From Pseudomonas capsici (GTDB lineage Bacteria > Pseudomonadota > Gammaproteobacteria > Pseudomonadales > Pseudomonadaceae), in assembly GCF_017165765.1 (NCBI RefSeq), contig NZ_JAFGZD010000006.1, forward strand, positions 278,581 to 342,580: DNA of 64,000 nucleotides, read 5' to 3'. Position numbers and translations under genes: made by a program. Below are positions 1 through 7,980 of the stretch, in pieces. The notes under the pieces were generated by a model. That model searched no databases. It saw only the letters and a program-made list of their open reading frames with translations, and was not told the DNA's origin. The stretch's first letter is position 1; each line of letters opens with the position of its first letter.

Positions 1-1070
1 GCCCGCCCCTGTTGCAGACGCCCCCGCAGATATTCGCGACGATTGCCCGCCTTGCGCCAGACAAATCCGGCCGGTACGGGAAACTGCATGGGCGCGACAT
101 CCGCCACGCCCTGGCGACGTAGCAGATAGGCGCGAGCCAGCAGCGCAAAGGTGACCAGCGTTGAAGCCGGATTACCCGGCAGGCCGATCACCGGCACACC
201 ACGGAAATGGCCGAAGGTCAGTGGCTTGCCGGGCTTGATCGCCAGCTTCCACAACGACAGTTCGCCCTCTTCCCGCAGCGCATGGCCGAGGAAATCCGCT
301 TCGCCTACGGATACGCCACCCGTGGACAGGATCAGGTCGACCTCGTTGAGCCCCGCCAATGCAGCGCGGGTCTTTTCCAGATCGTCCGGCAGGATACCGG
401 CATCCACGACTTCGCATTCAAGACGCTGCAACCAACTGCACAGCAGCACGCGATTGCTGTTGTAGATCTGCCCCGGCCCCAATGGCTGACCGGGCTCGAT
501 CAACTCATCGCCGGTGGACAGCACGGCCACCCTGACCCGGCGTATGACCTCAAGCTCGGCCAGCCCCAGGGATGCCGCGAGCCCCAGTTCGATGGGACCC
601 AGGCGAGTACCCGCCGCCAACACCTTGTCGCCGACTGTGGTTTCCTGGCCTTGAGGACGAATGTTCTGGCCAGGCTTCAGCGGCTCGATAAAACGGACGC
701 GCTGGTCCTGCAGAACCTCGGCGTTTTCCTGCATTTCAACGCAATCGGCCCCTTCCGGCATGGGCGCGCCGGTGAAGATCCGTGCACAGGTGCCAACTGC
801 CAGCGGCTCGGGAGCCTGACCGGCGAAGATACGCTGACTGACCGGCAGCGGCTCGCCGGTCCAGTCCGCCAGACGCAGCGCGTAACCGTCCATGGCGCTG
901 TTGGGCCAGGGCGGCAGGTCAAGGGTGGCGATCAGATCCACCGCCAGCACACGCCCCTGGGCTTCGGCCAGAGAAACCCGTTCACGCCCGGTAATGGGCG
1001 AGGCTTCGGCCATCTCCAGCAGGCGCGCGATGGCTTGTTCGACAGGCATCAGGGCCTGAGGTGCGTTCAT
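1..1070 (-). CDS. moeA: Molybdopterin molybdenumtransferase MoeA (C-terminus cut by window edge)
   Basis: MoeA inserts molybdate into adenylylated molybdopterin in the last step of molybdenum cofactor synthesis, in the cytoplasm. About 356 codons are visible from an ATG at 1070 and the frame runs open to base 1. Against a usual length near 400 residues, roughly the last 50 (domain IV) lie outside. Visible family marks are NSAMDGYA near residue 60, IFTGAPMPEGAD near 100, LSTGDEL near 180, the NSN segment after it, and the LSTGGVSVG and GLPGNPAS motifs of the molybdopterin-binding MoaB/Mog-like domain. It follows moaB with only 6 bases between, so the two are probably co-transcribed. Identification is firm; only the end is unknown. 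Confidence 0.95.
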   Translation of the reverse strand, partial: MNAPQALMPVEQAIARLLEMAEASPITGRERVSLAEAQGRVLAVDLIATLDLPPWPNSAMDGYALRLADWTGEPLPVSQRIFAGQAPEPLAVGTCARIFTGAPMPEGADCVEMQENAEVLQDQRVRFIEPLKPGQNIRPQGQETTVGDKVLAAGTRLGPIELGLAASLGLAELEVIRRVRVAVLSTGDELIEPGQPLGPGQIYNSNRVLLCSWLQRLECEVVDAGILPDDLEKTRAALAGLNEVDLILSTGGVSVGEADFLGHALREEGELSLWKLAIKPGKPLTFGHFRGVPVIGLPGNPASTLVTFALLARAYLLRRQGVADVAPMQFPVPAGFVWRKAGNRREYLRGRLQQGR

Positions 1071-1076
1071 CTGCGC

Positions 1077-1616
1077 TCAACCACGGGTGGCGCAGGGCTC
1101 GGCCTGCTTGAGGTGCGGCACGAAATTGCACGGACGGAAACGTGAATCCAGCTGTTGAGACAGAATCCCGTCCCAGGCAGTACGCACCGCGTTGGTGGAG
1201 CCTGGCAGGCAGCAGACCAGCGTACCGTTGGCCAGACCGGCCAGCGCCCGGGACTGAATGGTCGAAGTGCCGATATCCGGCACGGAAATCTGCCGGAACA
1301 GCTCACCGAAACCATCGACCTGTTTGTCCAGCAGGCAGCTCACGGCCTCCGGCGTGCTGTCACGTCCGGTAAAGCCCGTGCCGCCAGTGATCAGCACGAC
1401 CTGCACCTGTTCGTCGGCAATCCAGGTCGCGACCTGGGCGCGGATCTTGTAAAGGTCATCCTTGAGCAGCACGCGCTCGATCAGGCCGTGACCGGCTCCG
1501 GTCAGGCGATCGACGAACATCTGTCCCGATGTGTCGTTTTCAAAAGTGCGGGTATCGCTGACGGTCAGGACGGCGATATTCAGGGGTACAAAAGGTGTGT
1601 CAGCCTTGGCTTTCAT
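1077..1616 (-). CDS. moaB: Molybdenum cofactor biosynthesis protein B
   Basis: A 179-residue MoaB/Mog-family protein, which binds or adenylylates molybdopterin during cofactor synthesis. The fold motif [14 protein letters not shown] lies near residues 78-91 and the N-terminus [17 protein letters not shown] is typical. The ATG at 1616 is chosen because it gives the usual family length. The frame stays open upstream for about 35 codons, but that stretch has no family resemblance and runs into the mobA promoter. The gene heads a moaB-moeA pair and is divergent from mobA, with 76 bases shared between the two starts. Confidence 0.93.
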   Translation of the reverse strand: MKAKADTPFVPLNIAVLTVSDTRTFENDTSGQMFVDRLTGAGHGLIERVLLKDDLYKIRAQVATWIADEQVQVVLITGGTGFTGRDSTPEAVSCLLDKQVDGFGELFRQISVPDIGTSTIQSRALAGLANGTLVCCLPGSTNAVRTAWDGILSQQLDSRFRPCNFVPHLKQAEPCATRG

Positions 1617-1692
1617 GGCCTCGATCCGGTTGTTAAGGAAACAGGCCGGTGTTATATCACAGCACTCCTTTTTACTGCCCGGTGAGTCTTTG

Positions 1693-2295
1693 ATGAATGT
1701 TGGCGTCACATTGCCGAATTGCTCCATTCTGCTGCTGGCCGGAGGTCAGGGACAACGCATGGGCGGACGCGACAAAGGCCTTGTGCAATGGCGAGGCGAA
1801 CCGTTGATTCAGCACCTGCATCGCCTGACACGTCCCCTGACGGACGACCTGATCATTTCCTGCAATCGCAACCAGGAGCGTTACGCCGCTTACGCAGATC
1901 AACTGGTTCAGGACGATAACACTGACTTCAGCGGGCCTCTGGCCGGTATTCGCGCCGCCCTGCCCCGTGCCCGGCACGACTACCTGCTGGTGCTGCCTTG
2001 CGATGTGCCGCTGATCGATCATGCCTTGCTGCAGGCGCTGCGAAACACTGCATTCGAACACCCCGATCAGCCGGTCATGATTCGTGAAGGCGAGCACTGG
2101 CAACCGCTGCTCTGCATCATTCCGACCGCCCATGCCGAAGCTCTGGAGCGTGCGTGGCAGAGCGGTGAACGCAGCCCGCGCCGGGCCATGGCGGACCTTC
2201 AGCCCGTGGCCTTGCAACTGGAAGCTGGCGACCCTCGTCTGGCCAATCTCAATACCCCCGAGTTGCTGAGCCAGATCAATGATCAGGCTCCATGA
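1693..2295 (+). CDS. mobA: Molybdenum cofactor guanylyltransferase MobA
   Basis: MobA links GMP to molybdopterin to give the bis-MGD form of the cofactor, which is needed for example by the nitrate reductase encoded near 38.7-41.4 kb. The 200-residue product has the nucleotidyltransferase signature [18 protein letters not shown] at about residues 13-30 and the metal-site stretch LPCDVPL near residue 100. The ATG at 1693 is preceded by GGTGAG at a normal distance. An upstream in-frame extension back to 1531 is rejected because it overlaps the 5' end of divergent moaB. Confidence 0.94.
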   Translation: MNVGVTLPNCSILLLAGGQGQRMGGRDKGLVQWRGEPLIQHLHRLTRPLTDDLIISCNRNQERYAAYADQLVQDDNTDFSGPLAGIRAALPRARHDYLLVLPCDVPLIDHALLQALRNTAFEHPDQPVMIREGEHWQPLLCIIPTAHAEALERAWQSGERSPRRAMADLQPVALQLEAGDPRLANLNTPELLSQINDQAP

Positions 2296-2368
2296 ACTTT
2301 TCATGGAACTTGCAGAAGGTGTATACGTCTGAGAGTCATTAACCAAGAGTCCATCCGGAGACACAGTC

Positions 2369-2593
2369 ATGAAACAACGCACACTTCCTGCCGCCTTTTT
2401 GCTGGCACTGGGTATTGCATCCCTCGCAGGTTGCGCATCCCCAACTGTAATCACCCTCAATGATGGCCGTGAAATCCAGTCCGTAGATACCCCTCACTAC
2501 GATGAAGATTCGGGCTTCTACGAGTTCAAGCAACTCGATGGCAAGCAGACCCGCATCAACAAGGATCAGGTACGTACCGTCAAGGATCTGTAA
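2369..2593 (+). CDS. Small YgdI/YgdR-type lipoprotein (DUF903)
   Basis: A 74-residue predicted outer-membrane lipoprotein. A lysine/arginine N-terminus and hydrophobic stretch lead to the lipobox LAGC at residues 19-22, so cleavage before Cys22 is expected. The mature part, starting with a TVITLNDGREIQ strand, matches the SH3-like YgdI/YgdR family, whose precise role is unknown. CGGAG lies upstream of the ATG. A strong intrinsic terminator follows immediately, so it is probably monocistronic. Confidence 0.88.
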   Translation: MKQRTLPAAFLLALGIASLAGCASPTVITLNDGREIQSVDTPHYDEDSGFYEFKQLDGKQTRINKDQVRTVKDL

Positions 2594-2610
2594 TCCGGAC
2601 GTGATGTAGA

Positions 2611-2647
2611 AAAAAACCCGCCAGTCGTCTAGCTGGCGGGCTTTTTA
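2611..2647 (+). terminator. Intrinsic terminator of the lipoprotein gene
   Basis: An 8-bp stem CCCGCCAG (2617-2624) pairs with CTGGCGGG (2633-2640), followed by a run of T. An A-run precedes the stem, so it could also act on the opposite strand. Confidence 0.9.
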
Positions 2648-2671
2648 TTGGCTTCCACAATTCCACACCAT

Positions 2672-2742
2672 CCCGTAGGACCGATTTCAGTCGGGAAGGC
2701 GTTAGCGAGCGATGAGGCTGAAGCCGGTCTTACCTGTACGGG
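2672..2742. repeat. Degenerate REP-type inverted pair
   Basis: Imperfect copies of a sequence beginning CCCGTAGGACCGATTTCAG (2672-2690) and, inverted, ending at 2742 face each other around a GC-rich spacer. The form and position, between the 3' ends of convergent genes, are typical of Pseudomonas REP/BIME elements. Confidence 0.65.
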
Positions 2743-2743
2743 C

Positions 2744-3634
2744 TTACCAGTCAAGCCTGAGCAGGCTCTCGAACTCGCGGGGTTCCCCGCTAAGCGGGTC
2801 GACAAAGCGCAGCCCCTGGGCCAGCAGCTTCAATGGCCGGTCGTAATCGTCGACGGCATCCTTGATGACCTCGGGATAGAACGGGTCATTGCAGATCGCC
2901 GCGCCCAGCGCTGCCATGTGTACGCGCAACTGGTGCTTCTTGCCGGTCACCGGATACAAGCCGTAACGCCATAACTCCCCGTTGCGCTCGCAGACTTCGA
3001 TGCGGGTCTCGGTATTGCTTGCCCCCGGCCCTTCCTGCATGCGGAAAAACGGTTCGCCATCCACCAACCGGCTCACATGCAGACGAGGAAACTCGAGCCC
3101 GGGCAGCGCCGGCGCGATGGCTTCGTAACGCTTGTCGATCCTGCGGGTGGGAAACAGCGCCTGATAGGCCGAGCGGCTTTGCCTGTTGGCCGAAAACAGC
3201 ACCAGCCCGGCGGTATGCCGGTCGATGCGGTGCAGCGGAACCAGGTCCGGATTGCCCAGCCGATGGATCAGACGCCGCAGCAGGGTCTGCTCGACATACT
3301 CGCCAGCCGGGGTAACCGGCAGGAAATGGGGCTTGTCGGCCACCACCAGATGCTCGTCGGCATACAGAATCGTTTCCACGACCGGGATCGGCGTTTCGTT
3401 CGGCACTTCGCGAAAATAATGAATCTTCAGACCTTCCCGATAAGCCAGATCGGGGGAGACAGGCATGCCATCGGCATCCAGCACCTTGCCACGGGCGATG
3501 CGGTCCAGCCATTGCTCGCGGCTGATGGCTGCGAATCGCGCGCACAGGCAGTCGAGTACCGTCGTCCAGGGGCCAGGCGGCAGATAGAGGGTACTGGCTT
3601 GGTTATGGGCGGCAACGAAAGCGGACTCGGACAT
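2744..3634 (-). CDS. RluA-family pseudouridine synthase
   Basis: A 296-residue RNA pseudouridine synthase. The catalytic motif of the RluA/RluC/RluD class is visible as HRIDRHTAGL near residues 138-147, where the Asp is the nucleophile. The family motifs ADKPHFLPVTP before it and TGKKHQLRVHMA after it are also present. There is no S4 domain in the usual N-terminal place. The ATG at 3634 is preferred to upstream in-frame starts because the extension has no family resemblance and runs into the divergent promoter. The target (23S rRNA or tRNA position) cannot be assigned from sequence alone. Confidence 0.88.
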   Translation of the reverse strand: MSESAFVAAHNQASTLYLPPGPWTTVLDCLCARFAAISREQWLDRIARGKVLDADGMPVSPDLAYREGLKIHYFREVPNETPIPVVETILYADEHLVVADKPHFLPVTPAGEYVEQTLLRRLIHRLGNPDLVPLHRIDRHTAGLVLFSANRQSRSAYQALFPTRRIDKRYEAIAPALPGLEFPRLHVSRLVDGEPFFRMQEGPGASNTETRIEVCERNGELWRYGLYPVTGKKHQLRVHMAALGAAICNDPFYPEVIKDAVDDYDRPLKLLAQGLRFVDPLSGEPREFESLLRLDW

Positions 3635-3711
3635 GGGTAGATCTGACACTCGTGAAAATGCTGGAGCAACTGGCCGGGCATTATCCCTCAAGGACCTGAT
3701 CATCGCTATCC

Positions 3712-3726
3712 GGGCGATAACCGCAC
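3712..3726. promoter_or_regulatory. PcaR-like operator box upstream of the quinate/shikimate dehydrogenase
   Basis: GGGCGATAACCGCAC matches the published P. putida PcaR box GTTCGATAATCGCAC at 12 of 15 positions and the box at 10395-10409 at 13 of 15. It lies 116 bases before the ATG at 3842. Assignment to PcaR or a related IclR-type regulator is inference. Confidence 0.45.
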
Positions 3727-3796
3727 CAAATCCCTGCAAGGCCCGAGATAGAGACTGCAGCACTTTGAACCATCTGGTACATTTTGCCGAAATGTT

Positions 3797-3812
3797 TGCC
3801 CGACATCGGGCA
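3797..3812. promoter_or_regulatory. Perfect palindrome just upstream of the quinate/shikimate dehydrogenase
   Basis: TGCCCGACATCGGGCA is a 7-bp inverted repeat around CA, centred about 37 bases before the ATG at 3842. The position suits an operator for a dimeric regulator such as the adjacent TetR protein. No experiment supports this. Confidence 0.4.
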
Positions 3813-3841
3813 TGTGACGCCAGAACAAGAGACAGAAAGTC

Positions 3842-4696
3842 ATGACCCAGATTGAAAAACCGTCCATTCTCGCCGGCCTGATCGGCTCGGGCATCCAGGC
3901 TTCAAGAACCCCGTCGATGCATGAACATGAGGGCGACGCCCAGGGTTTGCGTTATCTGTATCGGCTGATCGATATCGACGCCCTCCAACTGGATATCAAT
4001 GCACTGCCACGTTTGCTGGAAGGTGCCCAGAACATGGGGTTCACAGGCCTGAACATTACCTTCCCCTGCAAGCAGGCCGTCATCCCCTTGCTGGACGAAC
4101 TGTCCGATGAGGCTCGCGGTATCGGTGCGGTCAACACCGTGGTCTTCAAGGATGGCAAGCGCATCGGCCATAACACCGACTGCCTGGGCTTTGCCGAGGG
4201 TTTGCATCGCGGTCTGGCCCAGGCACCGCGTCAGCATGTGGTGCAGATGGGCGCTGGAGGTGCCGGTGCTGCCGTGGCCCATGCGTTGCTCAGTTCAGGC
4301 GTTCAGCGCTTGAGCGTTTTCGAGGTTGAGCCTGAACGCGCCCGCGGTCTGGTGGATAACCTCAACGCCTGTTTCGGAGCCGGCCGGGCTCAGGTGGGAC
4401 TCGATCTGCCGGGCGCAATGGCCGAAGCCGACGGACTGGTGAATACCACCCCCGTGGGCATGGCCAAACTGCCCGGCACGCCATTGCCGGTGGAGCTGCT
4501 GCGCCCCGAACTCTGGGTAGCGGAAATCATTTACTTCCCGCTGGAAACCGAACTGCTCAAGCATGCCCGCGCGCTGGGTTGCCGCACCCTCGACGGCTCG
4601 ACCATGGCCGTGTTTCAGGCAGTGAAGGCCTTCGAGCTGTTCAGTGGCCGCCCTGCCGATGCAGAGCGCATGATGGACCACTTCCACAGCCTGTAA
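3842..4696 (+). CDS. Quinate/shikimate dehydrogenase, catabolic QsuD-like type
   Basis: A 284-residue member of the shikimate dehydrogenase family that oxidises quinate and/or shikimate to the 3-dehydro acids. The N-terminus LIGSGIQASRTPSMHEHEG, the NITFPCKQAV loop (catalytic Lys) and the NTDCLGF motif (catalytic Asp) resemble the catabolic Corynebacterium QsuD form rather than biosynthetic AroE. The nucleotide-binding loop reads QMGAGGAGAAVAH near residues 137-149. The Cys in the catalytic loop (FPCK) is unusual beside the common PxK. Context (QuiC1, transporter, pca genes) supports catabolism. The gene is convergent with the TetR gene, with 3 bases between stops. NAD preference is inferred from the relatives. 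Confidence 0.88.
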   Translation: MTQIEKPSILAGLIGSGIQASRTPSMHEHEGDAQGLRYLYRLIDIDALQLDINALPRLLEGAQNMGFTGLNITFPCKQAVIPLLDELSDEARGIGAVNTVVFKDGKRIGHNTDCLGFAEGLHRGLAQAPRQHVVQMGAGGAGAAVAHALLSSGVQRLSVFEVEPERARGLVDNLNACFGAGRAQVGLDLPGAMAEADGLVNTTPVGMAKLPGTPLPVELLRPELWVAEIIYFPLETELLKHARALGCRTLDGSTMAVFQAVKAFELFSGRPADAERMMDHFHSL

Positions 4697-4699
4697 GGC

Positions 4700-5371
4700 T
4701 CAGCGTTTGAGGTAACTCAGCACAGCGTCGCAGATCATGGTCTTGTGACGCTGCCTGACCTCATCGCTCCACAGCTCGATCTGGAAAATCTCGCTGAACG
4801 TGTGCCGGTTGGAGATGCGATAGAAGCAGAACGAGCTGATCATCAGGTGCAGATCCACCGGATGAACCCCCTCGCGGAACAGCCCCATGGACTCGCCGCG
4901 CCGCAGGATATCGTCCAGCGCCCGAATGATGTTCTGGCTCTTGGCCTGGATCGACTCGGACTGCTTGACGTTCTCGCCGTTATGTATGTTTTCGATGCAC
5001 ACGATGCGCACGAAATCGACATTGCGGTCATGGTGATCGAAGGTGAACTCCACGACCCGGTGAATGGCTTCCACCGGCTCAAGCTCGCCCAGATTCAACT
5101 GGCTTTCGGTGGTGCGGATATCGCCATAGAGCTTTTCCAGCACCTCGACGTACAGCTGCTCCTTGCTACCGAAGTAGTAATAGATCATCCGTTTCGAGGT
5201 CTTGGTGCGTTCGGCGATGGCGTCGACACGCGCACCGGTCAGGCCGTAGGCAACGAACTCGACGATTGCCGCCTGAAGAATATCCTCGCGGGTCTTTTCC
5301 GGATTGTTCTTGCGGCTCTTGCGCAGCGCATCGACGGGCTCGACGGCAGCGGAGTCGGCAGTTTTTTTCAT
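4700..5371 (-). CDS. TetR-family transcriptional regulator, likely of quinate/shikimate catabolism
   Basis: A 223-residue repressor-type protein with an N-terminal helix-turn-helix at about residues 28-75. The recognition helix reads TKTSKRMIYYYFGSKEQLY, the classical TetR signature. The C-terminal effector domain carries no recognisable family label. A basic N-terminal tail (RKSRKNNPEKTRE) precedes the first helix. It lies 100 bases downstream of quiC on the same strand and may be co-transcribed with it. The effector could be shikimate, dehydroshikimate or protocatechuate; that is inference from position only. Candidate operators are the palindromes at 3797-3812 and 7740-7760 and the CGGTTAG-type sites near 7516 and 10378. 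Confidence 0.85.
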   Translation of the reverse strand: MKKTADSAAVEPVDALRKSRKNNPEKTREDILQAAIVEFVAYGLTGARVDAIAERTKTSKRMIYYYFGSKEQLYVEVLEKLYGDIRTTESQLNLGELEPVEAIHRVVEFTFDHHDRNVDFVRIVCIENIHNGENVKQSESIQAKSQNIIRALDDILRRGESMGLFREGVHPVDLHLMISSFCFYRISNRHTFSEIFQIELWSDEVRQRHKTMICDAVLSYLKR

Positions 5372-5471
5372 TATTCGCTCACGACCACGGTTGAATTCCG
5401 GATTATGAAGCGCGTAATGGATCGAGGGAAGCTGCGCAGCACTCCTGCACTGCGCAGCCCGGCATCAGAAG

Positions 5472-7379
5472 TCAGAGACGCGCCTGACGCGCCGCCACGT
5501 TCCGTGCCTTGGCCATGGCTGCAAGACGCACCGGAACGTTGGCCGCACCATAGCCGACATAACCGTTCTTGCGCTGCAGAATCTCGAAGAAGAAGCGCCC
5601 GTCAAAGGCGTCGGTGTAGACATGGAACAGCTCGCCGCCCTGGGCATCGCGGTCATACAGCACGTTGTAATACGCCAGCTCGCTGAGGAATTCGTCATCG
5701 AAGTCGAAGCGTGCGGCCAGGTCGTCGTAATAGTTGAGCGGGATATCCAGCAACGGCACGCCCGCTTCCTTGGCACGACTGACCTCGGCAAAAATGTCTT
5801 CGCACGAAAACGCGATGTGATGCACGCCGGAGCCACGATAACTCGACAGGGCGTGGGATATCGCCGTATTGCGGTTTTCCGAAATGTTCAGCGGCAGTCG
5901 AATCGTGCTGCACCGGCTGCGCAACGCACGGCTTTTGACCAGTCCGTAAGGATCGGGCAGCACCACTTCGTCATCGGCCTCGAAGTCCAGCAGGCTCTTG
6001 TAGAACAGCACCCAACTGTCGAGACTGTCTGCCGGCAGCGCCATGGCCATGTGGTCAATGCGCTGTAGACCACCCCGACCTCTGGTTTCGGGGTCGACGA
6101 CAAAATCGATGTCATAGATCGACTGGCCAGGCTCGGCCCCCTGAACCAGATAGATCAGGCTGCCGTCGGGCGCACGCACCGAAGGAATTTCCCGCTCGTT
6201 CGGCCCGACCAGTCCGCGATAGGGCTGGCCCTTGAAGGCGCGCGCACGCTCCAGCGCCCTGTTGCCGTCATCCACTCGCAAGGCCGTGGCGCACAGCGAA
6301 GGGCCATGGGCCTCGAAAAAGCTGTGGGCAAAGGAATAGGGTTCGGCATTGAGCACAATCTTGATATCGCCCTGCCCCAACAGGCTCACCGCCTTGGAAC
6401 GATGTTGCCCCAAGCGGGCGAAGCCGAGACGTTCGAGCCAGCCGGACAGACGTGCGCCCTGCGTCTCGTCAACCGCGAACTCAAGAAACTCGACGCCACT
6501 GTACGTGCTGGCAGGCGGCGGATCGAACAGGATTTCGGAAGCGACCGGCTCAGCCTCACGGGCCAGAAGCTGACGGGTCTTTTCCTCCAGATAGAGCAAT
6601 GAACGGAAACCATCGGCAGCGTTGGCCCGGGTCGGCGCAGCACGAAACCCGTCATTGAAGACTTCCAGCGACAAAGGTCCGGTGTAGCCACTGCGCAGGA
6701 TCGGCGCCAGAAAACCCGGCAGGTCGAATTCGCCCTGCCCGGGGAAGCAGCGAAAATGCCGACTCCACTCCAGCACATCCATGGCCAGGATCGGCGCATC
6801 GGCCATCTGCACGAAAAAAATCTTGTCACCGGGAATCCGGGCGATGGCACTCGGATCGCCCTTGAGCGAAAGCGTGTGGAAACTGTCGAGCAACACACCC
6901 AGGGCCGGGTGATCGACCTGACGCACCAGATTCCAGACCTGTTGCCAGGTATTCACATGGCGGCCCCAGGCCAGCGCTTCATAACCCACCCGCAGGTTAC
7001 GCGCACCGGCGCGCTCGGCCAGCAGGCTCAGGTCATCGAGCAGGATATTTTCATCGCCCACCGAGTCGGCGGCGGCATTGCTGCAGACCAGCACCAGATC
7101 GGTGCCCAGCTCCTGCATCAGATCGAATTTGCGTTCGGCCCGATCGACATTACGCTGAAGGCGGTCACGGCGACAGCCTTCGAAGTCACGAAACGGCTGG
7201 AACAGAGTGATGGCAATACCCAGGTCGGCGCAGATCTGCCTGACGTTGCGCGGGCTGCCGTCGTAATACAAAAGGTCGTTCTCGAAAATTTCTACCCCGT
7301 CGAAGCCCGCTGCAGCAACGGCTTCGAGCTTTTCCGGCAGAGTACCGCTCAGGGATACGGTGGCAATAGAACGCTGCAT
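5472..7379 (-). CDS. quiC1: 3-dehydroshikimate dehydratase QuiC1, fused to an HPPD-like domain
   Basis: The enzyme converts 3-dehydroshikimate to protocatechuate, joining hydroaromatic catabolism to the pca genes. The product is 635 residues. The N-terminal half (about 1-280) is an AP-endonuclease-2-like TIM barrel with metal-site segments GVEIFE, GYEALAWGRH, LLDSFHTL and SLEVFND. The C-terminal half (about 295-620) is a two-module VOC fold like 4-hydroxyphenylpyruvate dioxygenase. It keeps a 2-His-1-carboxylate pattern: IDHMAM, VHHIAF and FFEIL. This fusion is known from P. putida QuiC1. AGGAG sits about 9 bases before the ATG at 7379; the upstream in-frame extension is rejected for lack of such a site. 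Confidence 0.93.
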   Translation of the reverse strand: MQRSIATVSLSGTLPEKLEAVAAAGFDGVEIFENDLLYYDGSPRNVRQICADLGIAITLFQPFRDFEGCRRDRLQRNVDRAERKFDLMQELGTDLVLVCSNAAADSVGDENILLDDLSLLAERAGARNLRVGYEALAWGRHVNTWQQVWNLVRQVDHPALGVLLDSFHTLSLKGDPSAIARIPGDKIFFVQMADAPILAMDVLEWSRHFRCFPGQGEFDLPGFLAPILRSGYTGPLSLEVFNDGFRAAPTRANAADGFRSLLYLEEKTRQLLAREAEPVASEILFDPPPASTYSGVEFLEFAVDETQGARLSGWLERLGFARLGQHRSKAVSLLGQGDIKIVLNAEPYSFAHSFFEAHGPSLCATALRVDDGNRALERARAFKGQPYRGLVGPNEREIPSVRAPDGSLIYLVQGAEPGQSIYDIDFVVDPETRGRGGLQRIDHMAMALPADSLDSWVLFYKSLLDFEADDEVVLPDPYGLVKSRALRSRCSTIRLPLNISENRNTAISHALSSYRGSGVHHIAFSCEDIFAEVSRAKEAGVPLLDIPLNYYDDLAARFDFDDEFLSELAYYNVLYDRDAQGGELFHVYTDAFDGRFFFEILQRKNGYVGYGAANVPVRLAAMAKARNVAARQARL

Positions 7380-7980
7380 GCTTTGAGCTCCTGGATGAGC
7401 ACAACCTCTTCGGGTCGTGACTGGATAGCACCGCATTCTCGGCCTGACTCGGCCTCATTCAGGGGTGCGAGTAAAGTATTTCCCTGTCAAAATGCCAGAT
7501 CAACAGAAAGTGTACGAACCGGTTAGTTTTGCGTTCGATTATCGAACAGAAGCCATTTTCCTCGATTGACGCTGTTTCGATCAGTCCTCACCATCTGCCA
7601 CACATTGCAGGATCATCGCGTGTCCGTTTTGCGCTTCAAGGCAACAACCCCATAACAATTTCAAAAAACAGGAATATTGCTCATGTCCACCCTCCTTGCG
7701 CCGTCCGCCCCCACCTCGACACGCCCTGACCGGTCACTGGACCGACGATATCTGTCGGTCGTTCCCGCGACCCGACCCGTCGACGCCTGAATCAACCCAG
7801 CGCACTCGAAGGGTTGAGCCTGTAAGATGCCGGCCCGTTGAATCGTTCAGAAGATGCAGTGAGCAACTGACATCGCGGTTCAACCACCTCACTTTTACAG
7901 GTACAGCGCCTGAGTCGAGTGGACTTCTCAAGTCCGACTGTAGCGAACCGCACAGTCTTGGAACGGATGGTTAGAACATC
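7380..7980. promoter_or_regulatory. Long divergent control region between quiC1 and the MFS transporter
   Basis: No confident gene lies in these 601 bases. They hold the composite operator at 7516-7547, a 7-bp inverted repeat GACCGAC-7-GTCGGTC at 7740-7760, a second inverted repeat TCAACCC/GGGTTGA at 7792-7817, and a possible 35-codon frame at 7683-7790 with AGGA about 10 bases before its ATG. The stretch from about 7550 to 7980 is longer than a simple promoter needs and could be an untranslated leader or the remnant of a gene. Confidence 0.5.
7516..7547. promoter_or_regulatory. Composite operator: GAACCGGTTAG site plus PcaR-like palindrome
   Basis: GAACCGGTTAG (7516-7526) is followed after 6 bases by GTTCGATTATCGAAC (7533-7547). 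The latter is a perfect 7-1-7 palindrome close to the PcaR box GTTCGATAATCGCAC (12 of 15). The same arrangement recurs at 10378-10409. It lies about 155 bases before quiC1 and 430 before the transporter gene. Confidence 0.55.

Noticed and set aside
7935..7955. A fourth PcaR-like sequence (GCGAACCGCAC) before the transporter
   Set aside because: It lacks two bases in the middle compared with the other boxes, so the spacing is wrong.
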